DNA of 12,673 nucleotides from an uncultured Bacillota bacterium (GCA_902766525.1 CACXDX010000097.1:1-12673), one strand, 5' to 3'; numbered from the stretch's first letter, positions 7,083-12,673 are shown. Notes: a model not told the origin generated them from the letters alone. Numbers and translations are program-made.

Positions 7083-7491
7083 CGGTATAGAGCGCCTTGT
7101 CCAGGCTGTTTTCGATCTGATAGAGCACGTCGTTGGCATAGCTTCTGGCGCCTTCGCGAACTTCGAGGGCGACCTGATTGGCTCTTTCCATCACGGCGTC
7201 GGCTTCGATCTCGGCATGACGTACGATCTCATGCTCTTCGACGAGGGCTCTCGCTTCCTTGCGGGCGGCTTCCAGTTCCTTTTCGGCCTTGGCCTGAGCA
7301 TCGTTGAGCAGACGATCTTTTTCCAGAAGCGCATATTGAGCGTCTTTCAGTTCCTGGGGAAGGTTTTCGCGGATCAGGTCGATCACATCGAACATTTCAT
7401 CGACATTGACCATAACTTTATTCGAAAAAGGTACTTTAGCGGCGGTATCCACGATTTCTTCCAACTGATCGACATATTTTAAAATTTCCAT
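7000..7491 (-). CDS. Small coiled-coil protein (ATP synthase subunit B/H-like), function unknown
   Basis: This is a 163-residue soluble protein. Residues 1-45 form a conserved-looking head (MEILKYVDQLEEIVDTA, then VNVDEMFDVIDLIRENLP). Residues 47-115 form a long charged helix rich in Ala, Glu, Lys and Arg that resembles the stalk subunits of F- or V-type ATPases. That likeness is probably only coiled-coil composition. A further helix and a polar, disordered tail (from about 146) follow. Similar genes lie near rsmD, coaD and ylbJ in other Clostridia and are often annotated as ATPase-like. The ATG has AAGGAG 6 bases upstream, overlapping the rsmD stop; the 10-base gap indicates an operon. Its 3' end overlaps ylbJ on the other strand. 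Confidence 0.8.
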   Translation of the reverse strand: MEILKYVDQLEEIVDTAAKVPFSNKVMVNVDEMFDVIDLIRENLPQELKDAQYALLEKDRLLNDAQAKAEKELEAARKEARALVEEHEIVRHAEIEADAVMERANQVALEVREGARSYANDVLYQIENSLDKALYTVKKSRDEIRLNTAKKSGASSARPKDND

Positions 7492-7501
7492 TTTATTCTC
7501 C

Positions 7502-8035
7502 TTACGATTTTATAAAAGATATTTTCGTTTTCCCGTATTGTTTAACTTTATCGATGCGCATGCTTTCCGCAGGTAAAACCGGCTCTTCGTCAACAGAGGT
7601 CTCGGCGACGATGGTGCCGCCCGGCTTAAGCAGATCCCTTTCCGCGATCATCCTCAGAGCCTCTTCCAAAAGGCCGCTGCGATAGGGAGGATCAAGAAAG
7701 ATCAGATCGAAGCGCTCTCCTTCGCCGATCACGCGGCGAAAGTCGCCGAAGCGCAGCTCCGCGCGGTCTGTAAAGGAACATCTTTCCCTGTTTTTGCGGA
7801 TCACGCCAAAAGCGCCGGCGTCGTTCTCAACGATAACGGCCCGGGCCGCGCCGCGTGACAGGGCTTCCAATCCCATCGCGCCGCTGCCGCCGAAAAAATC
7901 GAGGACAACAGCGTCATTGACGTCGAAAAGCACATTGAAGACGGCGCCTCGAACTTTATCGAGAGTAGGCCGGGTATGATCGCCCGGCAAGGCCGTCAGT
8001 TTCCTGCCGCGGGCAGAGCCGCCGATGATTCTCAA
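7502..8035 (-). CDS. rsmD: 16S rRNA (guanine(966)-N2)-methyltransferase RsmD
   Basis: RsmD methylates G966 of 16S rRNA using S-adenosylmethionine. The protein has 177 residues, typical for the family. It opens with the standard RIIGGSARGRKL and TRPTLDKVRGAVFN. SAM-binding motif I is VLDFFGGSGAMGLEALSRGA (44-63), with the acidic end of strand 2 at Glu70 (VIVEND). The N2-G methyltransferase signature DPPY is at 115-118 in LIFLDPPY. The start is TTG at 8035, chosen because the family begins at this residue and GGAGAG lies 9 bases upstream. Residue 30 is Gly where Glu is more usual (VREA/VRGA). It is co-directional with the coiled-coil gene; coaD, which commonly follows rsmD, is absent here. Confidence 0.95.
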   Translation of the reverse strand: MRIIGGSARGRKLTALPGDHTRPTLDKVRGAVFNVLFDVNDAVVLDFFGGSGAMGLEALSRGAARAVIVENDAGAFGVIRKNRERCSFTDRAELRFGDFRRVIGEGERFDLIFLDPPYRSGLLEEALRMIAERDLLKPGGTIVAETSVDEEPVLPAESMRIDKVKQYGKTKISFIKS

Positions 8036-8277
8036 AGCAAAACTCTCCGTTATCGATTTTTCGAAAAACCCGGGTCAGGAAAAACCCACTCCGATTTTTT
8101 TTCGAGAACAACTCCCTTTACAGAGAAAACACACTTACGAAGAATCCCGCTTTTTCCGTGATGAAAAAAGCATGGAATTTCTCACATTTTATTACACATA
8201 ATATATTATAACCCAAGAGTCTATAAAATTGCAAGAACTATCAGCGAATTTTTTCAAAAAATATCAAAGGAGTACAA
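8036..8277. promoter_or_regulatory. Divergent rsmD / gpr intergenic region
   Basis: This 242-base region is T- and A-rich towards gpr. The gpr side holds the spore-type promoter candidate listed separately and AAAGGAG 5 bases before the gpr ATG. The rsmD side holds a perfect 12-bp palindrome TTTTTCGAAAAA (8057-8068) and a 9-bp direct repeat GAAAAACCC at 8063-8071 and 8079-8087. I found no convincing sigma-A promoter for rsmD. Confidence 0.5.
8174..8203 (+). promoter_or_regulatory. Candidate forespore (sigma-G/F-type) promoter of gpr
   Basis: GGAATT (8174-8179), 17 bases, CATAATA (8197-8203) resembles the Bacillus sigma-G pattern (roughly TGAATA, 17-18 bases, CATnnTA). Transcription would begin near 8210, about 68 bases before the gpr ATG. 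An alternative is TGAAAA (8162-8167), 17 bases, CATTTTA (8185-8191). The region is AT-rich, so chance matches are easy; the case rests on gpr being a known forespore gene and on the similar site upstream of the SASP gene. Confidence 0.45.
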
Positions 8278-9240
8278 ATGCGGACATCAAACCCCCTCTC
8301 TTTCATCCCTTTTTTCGACATGGCCGTCGAGGCCAACCGCTTTTTACGCGGCAGCGCGAATCTCGAAATTCACGGCGTCGGCGAAAAAACGGAAGACGAT
8401 CCGGCCTTTCATAAAACGGTCATCACGATAGAAAACAAAGAAGGCGCCGAAGCTTTAAAGCGACCCGTCGGTTCTTATATCACCATTGAGTCAAAAGACG
8501 TGAGTGAAGAAAAAAATGAAAGCCGCTTCGTTTCGGCCATTGCCGAGAGCATCGGTGAAATGCTCCCGGAGAATGATGATGCCCCGGTGCTCGTCTGCGG
8601 CATCGGCAATCCCCGGATCATCGCCGACTCCTTGGGGAGCAGCGTGCTTTCGATGCTCCTTGCCACACGGAGCGCGAGCGCTATGCCTGTGGAGCACGGC
8701 GGCAGAGCCGGCGCTGTCCGACCGGTGGCTCTGCTCACTCCCGACGTCTTCGGCAACACGGGCATCGAATCGGCGGAGATGATCCGTGCCGTGGCAGGCA
8801 TCGTCAAACCCGAGGCGATCCTGATCATCGACGCTCTTGCCACCACTTCCGTATCACGCCTCGGCCGATCGGTCCAGATCACCGACACAGGGATCACCCC
8901 CGGCGGCGGCATCGGCAACCACCGTCCCGAGATCGGTAAAGCCCTTTTTCACGTACCCGTCATCGCCATCGGCGTACCCACGGTCATTTACCCTCAGGCT
9001 ATCATCGGCGATTTTTTTTCTCGCCTCGAAACAAAGGATGAAAAAACCGCTTCCCTGATCGGGGAAGCGGTCTCAAATTATCTTTCCGATATGAGCGGTG
9101 ATGCCATGGCTGATTTTGCCGTCACGCCCAAGGACATCGACGCCACCGTCGCTGCCGCGGCCCGCCGGATCGCCGGAGGCATCGAGATCGCGCTGCATGA
9201 GGAGATCAACGCCGCGAATTATCGCTCTTATCTGCGCTGA
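8278..9240 (+). CDS. gpr: Germination protease GPR (SASP endopeptidase)
   Basis: GPR is made as a zymogen in the forespore and at germination cleaves the DNA-protecting small acid-soluble proteins, freeing amino acids. The protein has 320 residues. The N-terminal propeptide region ends in FDMAVEAN (13-20), matching the DLAxEA self-processing site of the family, so about 14-16 residues would be removed. The two conserved aspartates of the A25 family are visible: Asp117 in IADSLGSSV and Asp185 in ILIIDALATTSVSRLG. ITDTGITPGGGIGNHRPEIG (201-220) is the other hallmark block. The ATG has AAAGGAG 5 bases upstream. Its stop is 2 bases from the stop of a convergent SLH-protein gene, with no terminator between. 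Its substrate gene lies about 1.3 kb away. Confidence 0.96.
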   Translation: MRTSNPLSFIPFFDMAVEANRFLRGSANLEIHGVGEKTEDDPAFHKTVITIENKEGAEALKRPVGSYITIESKDVSEEKNESRFVSAIAESIGEMLPENDDAPVLVCGIGNPRIIADSLGSSVLSMLLATRSASAMPVEHGGRAGAVRPVALLTPDVFGNTGIESAEMIRAVAGIVKPEAILIIDALATTSVSRLGRSVQITDTGITPGGGIGNHRPEIGKALFHVPVIAIGVPTVIYPQAIIGDFFSRLETKDEKTASLIGEAVSNYLSDMSGDAMADFAVTPKDIDATVAAAARRIAGGIEIALHEEINAANYRSYLR

Positions 9241-9242
9241 AC

Positions 9243-10352
9243 TTACTGGGGCAGGATCATGGCATAGGAGACGATGCGGCCGCAGATCACGGCAGCCTCG
9301 GCTCTCGTCGCCGTACCGGAGGGACGGAACGTTTTGTCGTTGTAGCCGGAGATAATGGCCATGCCCTGACATTTGTTCACGGAATCCTTTGCCCAGCTGC
9401 TGATCTTGGCGGCATCGCTGAAATTCATCGAAGAGCGGATGGGTTTGGATTCAATGCCCATGTAATTCAGGAAATTATTGGTCAGCACCGCCATCTGTTC
9501 TCGCGTCACCTTCTGGTTGGGCGCGAACTGCACGCTGCTGACGCCGCTGGTGATGTTGGCCGCCACGGCCCAGGCTACGGCATGATAATACCAGTCGCTG
9601 CTCTTGACATCCACGAATTTATCGGTGGAATAACCGTTGATATCCTCGGCGGACATCACGGCCAAAAATCTCACGAACTGCGCCCTCGTCACCGAACCGT
9701 TGGGGCCGAAGCGGTTGCCGCCGACTCCGGCGGCGATTTCTCTGGAAGCAAGGAAATCAATATAGGTCTTGCCCCAGTGTTTGGTCGTATCGCTGAAAGC
9801 GACAGCGTTGTTGACGATGGAATAGGTGCCGCCGCCGATCAGTTCAAAATGGATGTAGCCGGCATCGGGATAGTAGGTCGACAGCGGGACGATGCCGCCT
9901 TCGGCATAGGAAGCGACAACGCTGTTGGCTGCCGAGGCCGAAGCCGTATAGGGCAATTCCATGACGCAGCGCCCTTCCGTGGGGAAGAGATCGTCATTGG
10001 CGTTATCACGAATGTTGAAGGTCACCATCGTTTTGTTGCTGTTGTAAATGATGCGGAAGCTGACGACGTCACCGCTGAGTTCATCAACGAGAGATTGGAT
10101 AAACGCGGCGTCAAGGGTAACCACGGAATAAGTGTCGGTGAGATGAACGCCGCCCATGGCCGCCGCCTCCATCAGCGCGGCAGCGGTCGTGGAGATCTCA
10201 CCGCCTACCGTATCGGTGGTGATCGTCGCGTAGCCGTCGTTGGCTAAAATACGGCTGCTCTTCGTTTCGTCCAGTCCCTGGATCGCGTAAACGGAAATGC
10301 CGCCCAAAACGAGAACCGCGACGATAATAAGGGCAATAAAGGTTCTCTTCAT
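9243..10352 (-). CDS. Secreted protein with three SLH domains
   Basis: This is a 369-residue exported surface protein. Residues 1-23 are a signal peptide (basic start, hydrophobic core, likely cleavage after SVYA). Residues 40-185 form a beta-rich region with YSVVTLDAAFIQSLV, CVMELPYTA and a closing YIHFELIGGGTYSIV, the kind of domain that precedes SLH repeats in many clostridial wall proteins. Three SLH repeats follow at about 186-231, 246-293 and 310-360, with the binding motifs TRAQ (222), TREQ (283) and TRAE (349). SLH domains anchor proteins non-covalently to cell-wall polymers. The ATG at 10352 has AGAGGTG 6 bases upstream; the frame is open further upstream but that part is the promoter region. 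It has its own promoter and lies between the two spore genes gpr and SASP. Its specific job is unknown. Confidence 0.88.
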   Translation of the reverse strand: MKRTFIALIIVAVLVLGGISVYAIQGLDETKSSRILANDGYATITTDTVGGEISTTAAALMEAAAMGGVHLTDTYSVVTLDAAFIQSLVDELSGDVVSFRIIYNSNKTMVTFNIRDNANDDLFPTEGRCVMELPYTASASAANSVVASYAEGGIVPLSTYYPDAGYIHFELIGGGTYSIVNNAVAFSDTTKHWGKTYIDFLASREIAAGVGGNRFGPNGSVTRAQFVRFLAVMSAEDINGYSTDKFVDVKSSDWYYHAVAWAVAANITSGVSSVQFAPNQKVTREQMAVLTNNFLNYMGIESKPIRSSMNFSDAAKISSWAKDSVNKCQGMAIISGYNDKTFRPSGTATRAEAAVICGRIVSYAMILPQ

Positions 10353-10421
10353 AACACACCTCTGTTTCTTAAAATCATCCTGTTTCGGATCAAAAAACGA
10401 TAGCATTGTTATATTCATGTT

Positions 10422-10450
10422 ATTATACCAGTTTTTTGCGAAAAAGGCAA
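10422..10450 (-). promoter_or_regulatory. Sigma-A promoter of the SLH-protein gene (extended -10)
   Basis: On the minus strand TTGCCT (10445-10450), 17 bases, TATAAT (10422-10427), with TG one base before the -10 box. The -10 is perfect and extended. The predicted start near 10415 gives a leader of about 63 bases. It implies vegetative expression of the SLH protein, unlike its spore-gene neighbours. Confidence 0.85.
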
Positions 10451-10504
10451 ACACGCTGTAAAAGGCCATGATAATTCGAGATCTCCGCCCTTTTCGAATC
10501 AAAG

Positions 10505-10538
10505 TGAAAGCACGGCTTCCGTTGAAGCCGTGCTTTCA
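10505..10538 (-). terminator. Long 15-bp hairpin between SASP and SLH genes, probable terminator
   Basis: TGAAAGCACGGCTTC (10505-10519) and its exact complement (10524-10538) flank a 4-base loop. On the minus strand the stem ends in TTTCA followed by CTTTGATT, a moderate T-rich tail. On the plus strand the stem is followed by AAAAAGGG, so it fits minus-strand termination of the SASP transcript, or an RNA 3'-end stabiliser. Confidence 0.65.
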
Positions 10539-10557
10539 AAAAGGGTCGCTTCGCGAC
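10538..10557 (-). terminator. Short hairpin plus T5 after the SASP gene
   Basis: On the minus strand GTCGC-GAA-GCGAC (10557-10545), a very stable GAA-loop mini-hairpin, is followed by CC and five T residues (10542-10538). It starts 22 bases after the SASP stop. With the larger hairpin directly after it, it forms a tandem termination region. Confidence 0.55.
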
Positions 10558-10579
10558 ATGATCGCGTCACGAAGGTCGG

Positions 10580-10840
10580 TCAGGAGCGGGGGAAGACGGT
10601 TCTCGCGGAACTGTTCACGGAAGAACCCTGACCCTGGCTCATGGCCTGTTCGGCAAAGGCGACCATTTTTTTGGTCATGTTGCCGCCGACGGAACCGTTT
10701 TCACGGGAAGAGAGGTTGCCCTTGTCGATGGAATCGTATTCGGGAATACCGAGTTCACCGGCAACTTCCATTTTGAAACGGTTGAGGGCGCTCTGAGCGC
10801 TCTTTTTCACAGAACTGGAGCTGGAACTGGAACTGGACAT
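10580..10840 (-). CDS. Alpha/beta-type small acid-soluble spore protein
   Basis: This is an 86-residue DNA-binding spore protein that coats forespore DNA and protects it against UV and heat, and is degraded at germination. The first conserved block is RFKMEVAGELGIP (21-33), with a GPR cleavage site expected between Glu25 and Val26. The second is SRENGSVGGNMTKKMVAFAEQ (45-65), corresponding to the family block that contains GSVGGEITKR. The N-terminus is odd: nine serines follow Met1, encoded by a repeated TCCAGT hexamer. The ATG at 10840 has AGGAGG 8 bases upstream. The frame stays open far upstream, but that stretch has no homology and holds the leader features. Expression in the forespore is expected; a possible spore-type promoter lies about 260 bases upstream. 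Confidence 0.93.
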   Translation of the reverse strand: MSSSSSSSSSVKKSAQSALNRFKMEVAGELGIPEYDSIDKGNLSSRENGSVGGNMTKKMVAFAEQAMSQGQGSSVNSSARTVFPRS

Positions 10841-10888
10841 GTTTTTTTCCTCCTGTTGAAATGATACGCCGCGTCGGGAGGCGGTCAT

Positions 10889-11007
10889 GATCGGCGGGGA
10901 TCGTTTTTCGGAAGAAAACGGCATCCTCGGCAAAGGGCCGATTTTTACGCTTTCGGAGTGAAAACCCGTTTTCCGCCGGGAACGATCCGGAATCAAAGCC
11001 GCCGATC
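10889..11007 (-). repeat. Long-range interrupted inverted repeat (17 bp paired)
   Basis: On the plus strand the 17 bases at 10889-10905 (GATCGGCGGGGATCGTT) pair fully with AACGATCC (10981-10988) plus CCGCCGATC (10999-11007). The only interruption is a 10-base bulge at 10989-10998. The enclosed loop is 75 bases. This is seen directly in the sequence; its role as RNA structure is inferred. Confidence 0.6.
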
Positions 11008-11040
11008 GCCGAAAGAGAACATTTTCGCTTTTGGCCGCGA

Positions 11041-11076
11041 TCAGACGAATTTCCGATTCCGGCGCCGCCGGCTCAC
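11041..11076 (-). CDS. Possible 11-residue arginine-rich leader peptide
   Basis: A GTG codon (11074-11076) lies 5 bases after AAAGGAGG (11082-11089), a perfect eight-base Shine-Dalgarno, and opens a short frame ending in TGA. The product would be MSRRRRNRKFV, with five Arg and one Lys in eleven residues. The frame cannot be extended to a known gene. It would be the first start codon on the SASP transcript if the promoter candidate at 11101-11130 is right. It may act as a regulatory leader peptide, or it may be a chance match. Confidence 0.3.
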   Translation of the reverse strand: MSRRRRNRKFV

Positions 11077-11100
11077 GGACGCCTCCTTTCGCCGCACTGT

Positions 11101-11130
11101 TATTGTGGCTTCGGCGAAGATTATTATTCC
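11101..11130 (-). promoter_or_regulatory. Candidate forespore-type promoter of the SASP gene
   Basis: On the minus strand GGAATA (11125-11130), 17 bases, CACAATA (11101-11107). It differs from the gpr candidate by one base in each box (last base of the first box, third base of the second) and has the same spacing. Transcription would start near 11094, just before the Shine-Dalgarno of the mini-ORF. I found no better sigma-G-like site closer to the SASP gene. Confidence 0.4.
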
Positions 11131-11147
11131 GACATTTTTTTCCTTTT

Positions 11148-11183
11148 AAAAAAAGAAACGCTCTTTTTTCAAAAAGGCGTTTC
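11148..11183 (-). terminator. Intrinsic terminator of recG
   Basis: On the minus strand GAAACGC-CTTTT (11183-11172) pairs with AAAAG-A-GCGTTTC (one bulged A), with a TGAA loop, and seven T residues follow (11154-11148). It begins 4 bases after the recG stop and separates recG from the SASP transcript. Confidence 0.88.
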
Positions 11184-11187
11184 CTTG

Positions 11188-12673
11188 CTAATTTTTGATT
11201 TCATTGAATTTCAAAGCGATCCGTTCCTTCGTCGCCCGCCATTTCACGTCTTTCAGCTCGGGATCTTCAGCCAACACCTCATCGACGGCGGCGGCGGCCT
11301 CGGCCAGCAGATCGTGATCGCGGAAGAGATCGGCGAGGTTCATTTCGGGCAGACCGTGCTGACGCACGCCGAAGAAATCACCGGGTCCTCTCAGCTCCAG
11401 ATCGCGTTCGGCGACTTTGAAACCGTCGCTGTTTTCGGCCATGACCCGCAACCGTTCCCTTGCCAGATCGCTGTCGCTGCCGGATTGCAAAATACAGGTG
11501 GCGGCGGCTTCGCCCCGGCCGATGCGGCCGCGGATCTGATGGAGCTGAGCCAGGCCGAAGCGATCGGCGTCCTTGATATACATCACCGTGGCGTTGGCCA
11601 CGTCGATGCCGACTTCGATCACGGTCGTCGCGACGAGGACCGAGATCTCATGATTGCGGAAGGCCGTCAGCACCGCTTCCTTCTCTTTGGCCTTCATCTT
11701 GCCGTGGAGCAGGCCGACGGCAATATCCGGCATATCTTTTTTACGCAAACGGTGATAAAAGGCGGTCGCCGCTTCCACGTCAAGTTTTTCGCTTTCCTCA
11801 ACGAGAGGACAGACGACGTAACATTGATGGCCCGCGGCCACGTGTTTTTTCATAAAAGTAATGGCCCGTTCCTCCTCAGCGTCGGAGATCACCAGCGTCT
11901 TCACGGGCTTTCTTCCCGGCGGCAGTTCATCGAGAACGGAAAGATCGAGATCGGAAAAGACCGTCATCGCCAGCGTCCGCGGGATCGGCGTCGCGGTCAT
12001 CACCAGCAGATCGGGATCACGTCCCTTTAACGACAGCGCGCTGCGCTGATTGACGCCGAAACGATGCTGTTCGTCGATGATCACGAGGGCCAGATCGCGA
12101 AAAACGGCGGTGCCCTCGATCAGCGCATGGGTACCCACAAGCAGATCGATGCGGCCTTCATCCAGATCCCTGAGCAGTTTCCTTTTTTCCGCCGCCTTTG
12201 TCGAGCCCGTCAGCAGCGCGATCTTCAGATCCGTTCCCTTAAACAGCTCACAAAGAGAAGCATAATGCTGCCCGGCGAGGATCTCCGTCGGCGCCATCAG
12301 CGCGCTCTGGTGACCGTTCTGCCGACAGCGCCAGATCGCCGCCGCGGCGACCATGGTCTTGCCGCTGCCGACGTCCCCTTCCAGCAGACGGTTCATCATC
12401 TTCGCCGAAGCCATATCGGCGTAGATCTCCTTCACGGCTCTTTCCTGAGCTCCCGTCGGTTTAAAGGGCAGCAGGGCAAAGAAATCTTCTTTCCTCCCCT
12501 TTTTCATGGCGATCCCTTTTTTCGTTTCGCCTTGGGCGCGGAGACGAAAAGCGAGCCGGAAAAGGAAAAACTCCTCAAAGACGAGACGGCGGCGGCTGCG
12601 GCAGAGCGTTTCAAAATCGGCGGGGAAATGATAGGCGGGCACCGCTTCGGCCCGTTCCTCAAGATCGTGAGCG
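11188..12673 (-). CDS. recG: ATP-dependent DNA helicase RecG, C-terminal two thirds (cut by window edge)
   Basis: RecG remodels stalled replication forks and Holliday junctions. About 494 residues are visible; the N-terminal wedge (OB-fold) domain lies beyond the right edge and the frame stays open there. The GTG at 12640 is therefore an internal valine, not the start. Visible marks in order: YHFP and RRRLVFEEFFLF; Walker A GDVGSGKT (about 12355-12378); APTEILAGQH; Walker B/DEQH box in VIIDEQHRFG (about 12064-12075); TATPIPRTLAMTVFSDLDLSV; TTVIEVGIDVANA; QIRGRIGRG; and the C-terminal GPGDFFGVRQHGLP of RecG. It ends at TAA (11188) and is followed by its own terminator. Confidence 0.97.
   Translation of the reverse strand, partial: AHDLEERAEAVPAYHFPADFETLCRSRRRLVFEEFFLFRLAFRLRAQGETKKGIAMKKGRKEDFFALLPFKPTGAQERAVKEIYADMASAKMMNRLLEGDVGSGKTMVAAAAIWRCRQNGHQSALMAPTEILAGQHYASLCELFKGTDLKIALLTGSTKAAEKRKLLRDLDEGRIDLLVGTHALIEGTAVFRDLALVIIDEQHRFGVNQRSALSLKGRDPDLLVMTATPIPRTLAMTVFSDLDLSVLDELPPGRKPVKTLVISDAEEERAITFMKKHVAAGHQCYVVCPLVEESEKLDVEAATAFYHRLRKKDMPDIAVGLLHGKMKAKEKEAVLTAFRNHEISVLVATTVIEVGIDVANATVMYIKDADRFGLAQLHQIRGRIGRGEAAATCILQSGSDSDLARERLRVMAENSDGFKVAERDLELRGPGDFFGVRQHGLPEMNLADLFRDHDLLAEAAAAVDEVLAEDPELKDVKWRATKERIALKFNEIKN

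Larger units (their letters stand above)
10841..11094 (-). promoter_or_regulatory. Long, structured 5' leader of the SASP gene
   Basis: About 250 bases separate the best promoter candidate from the SASP ATG. The minus-strand RNA would carry, in order, AAAGGAGG (11089-11082), a short GTG-started ORF (11076-11041), an interrupted long-range stem (arms 11007-10981 and 10905-10889), and CGCCTCC (10883-10877). The SASP ribosome binding site AGGAGG (10854-10849) comes last. Smaller hairpins lie inside the long loop: TCGGC/GCCGA around 10927-10941, and CCCG/CGGG around 10965-10980. No known riboswitch class is recognised. No protein-coding gene other than the mini-ORF is supported in this stretch. 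Confidence 0.4.

Noticed and set aside
9582..10247. Plus-strand open frame of 221 codons opposite the SLH gene
   Set aside because: Antisense shadow of a gene with a signal peptide and three SLH repeats.
10841..10996. N-terminal extension of the SASP frame to an upstream TTG
   Set aside because: The added 52 residues have no SASP likeness, while the ATG at 10840 has a strong AGGAGG and gives a normal-length protein.
10958..11149. Plus-strand 63-codon frame in the recG-SASP gap
   Set aside because: No ribosome binding site, no homology seen, and it runs through the recG terminator; composition is mirrored leader sequence.
11185..12030. Plus-strand open frame of 281 codons opposite recG
   Set aside because: Antisense of conserved helicase motifs; no family resemblance.
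1..12673. CRISPR arrays, insertion sequences, tRNA or rRNA genes, toxin-antitoxin pairs
   Set aside because: No regularly spaced repeats, transposase motifs, cloverleaf sequences or paired small genes were found on either strand.

Overview
The window is a stretch of chromosome from an endospore-forming Bacillota, probably a Clostridia-type anaerobe with a fairly GC-rich genome. Four lines of evidence support this. The gene order recG / rsmD / ylbJ / ackA / yceD-rpmF / plsX / acpP / rnc / radical SAM / smc is typical of that group. Three sporulation or germination genes are present: ylbJ, gpr and an alpha/beta-type SASP. Shine-Dalgarno sequences are strong (GGAGG or AAGGAG). There is also an SLH-domain surface protein. 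I see no insertion sequence, phage gene, tRNA, rRNA or CRISPR array. The species cannot be named from the sequence alone.

Layout. Positions 1-3592 (minus strand) hold a tightly packed growth operon, plsX-acpP-rnc-radical SAM-smc, with overlapping or nearly abutting genes; smc runs off the left edge. It is separated by a good intrinsic terminator from the yceD-rpmF unit (3719-4450), which has a perfect consensus sigma-A promoter (4481-4509). ackA (4513-5703) is its own unit, divergent from the sporulation membrane gene ylbJ (5865-7082, plus strand). ylbJ overlaps tail to tail with a small coiled-coil gene that follows rsmD (7000-8035, minus). gpr (8278-9240, plus) ends 2 bases from a convergent SLH surface protein (9243-10352, minus). 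Next come a SASP gene (10580-10840, minus) with an unusually long leader, and the 3' two thirds of recG (11188-12673, minus).

How the genes fit together. PlsX and AcpP feed phospholipid synthesis. RNase III, L32 and RsmD serve RNA processing and the ribosome. SMC and RecG handle chromosome structure and repair. AckA makes ATP and acetate. YlbJ, GPR and SASP belong to spore formation and germination. GPR is the protease that destroys SASPs at germination, and the SASP here carries a recognisable GPR cleavage motif, so enzyme and substrate sit 1.3 kb apart.

Most of the window is ordinary, conserved core genome. The best candidate for something undescribed is the 5' leader of the SASP gene (about 10841-11094). 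It has a possible spore-type promoter, then a perfect Shine-Dalgarno and an 11-codon arginine-rich mini-ORF. After that come a long-range 17-bp interrupted inverted repeat and a pyrimidine tract that could pair with either the mini-ORF's or the SASP's ribosome binding site. This is inference from sequence only.
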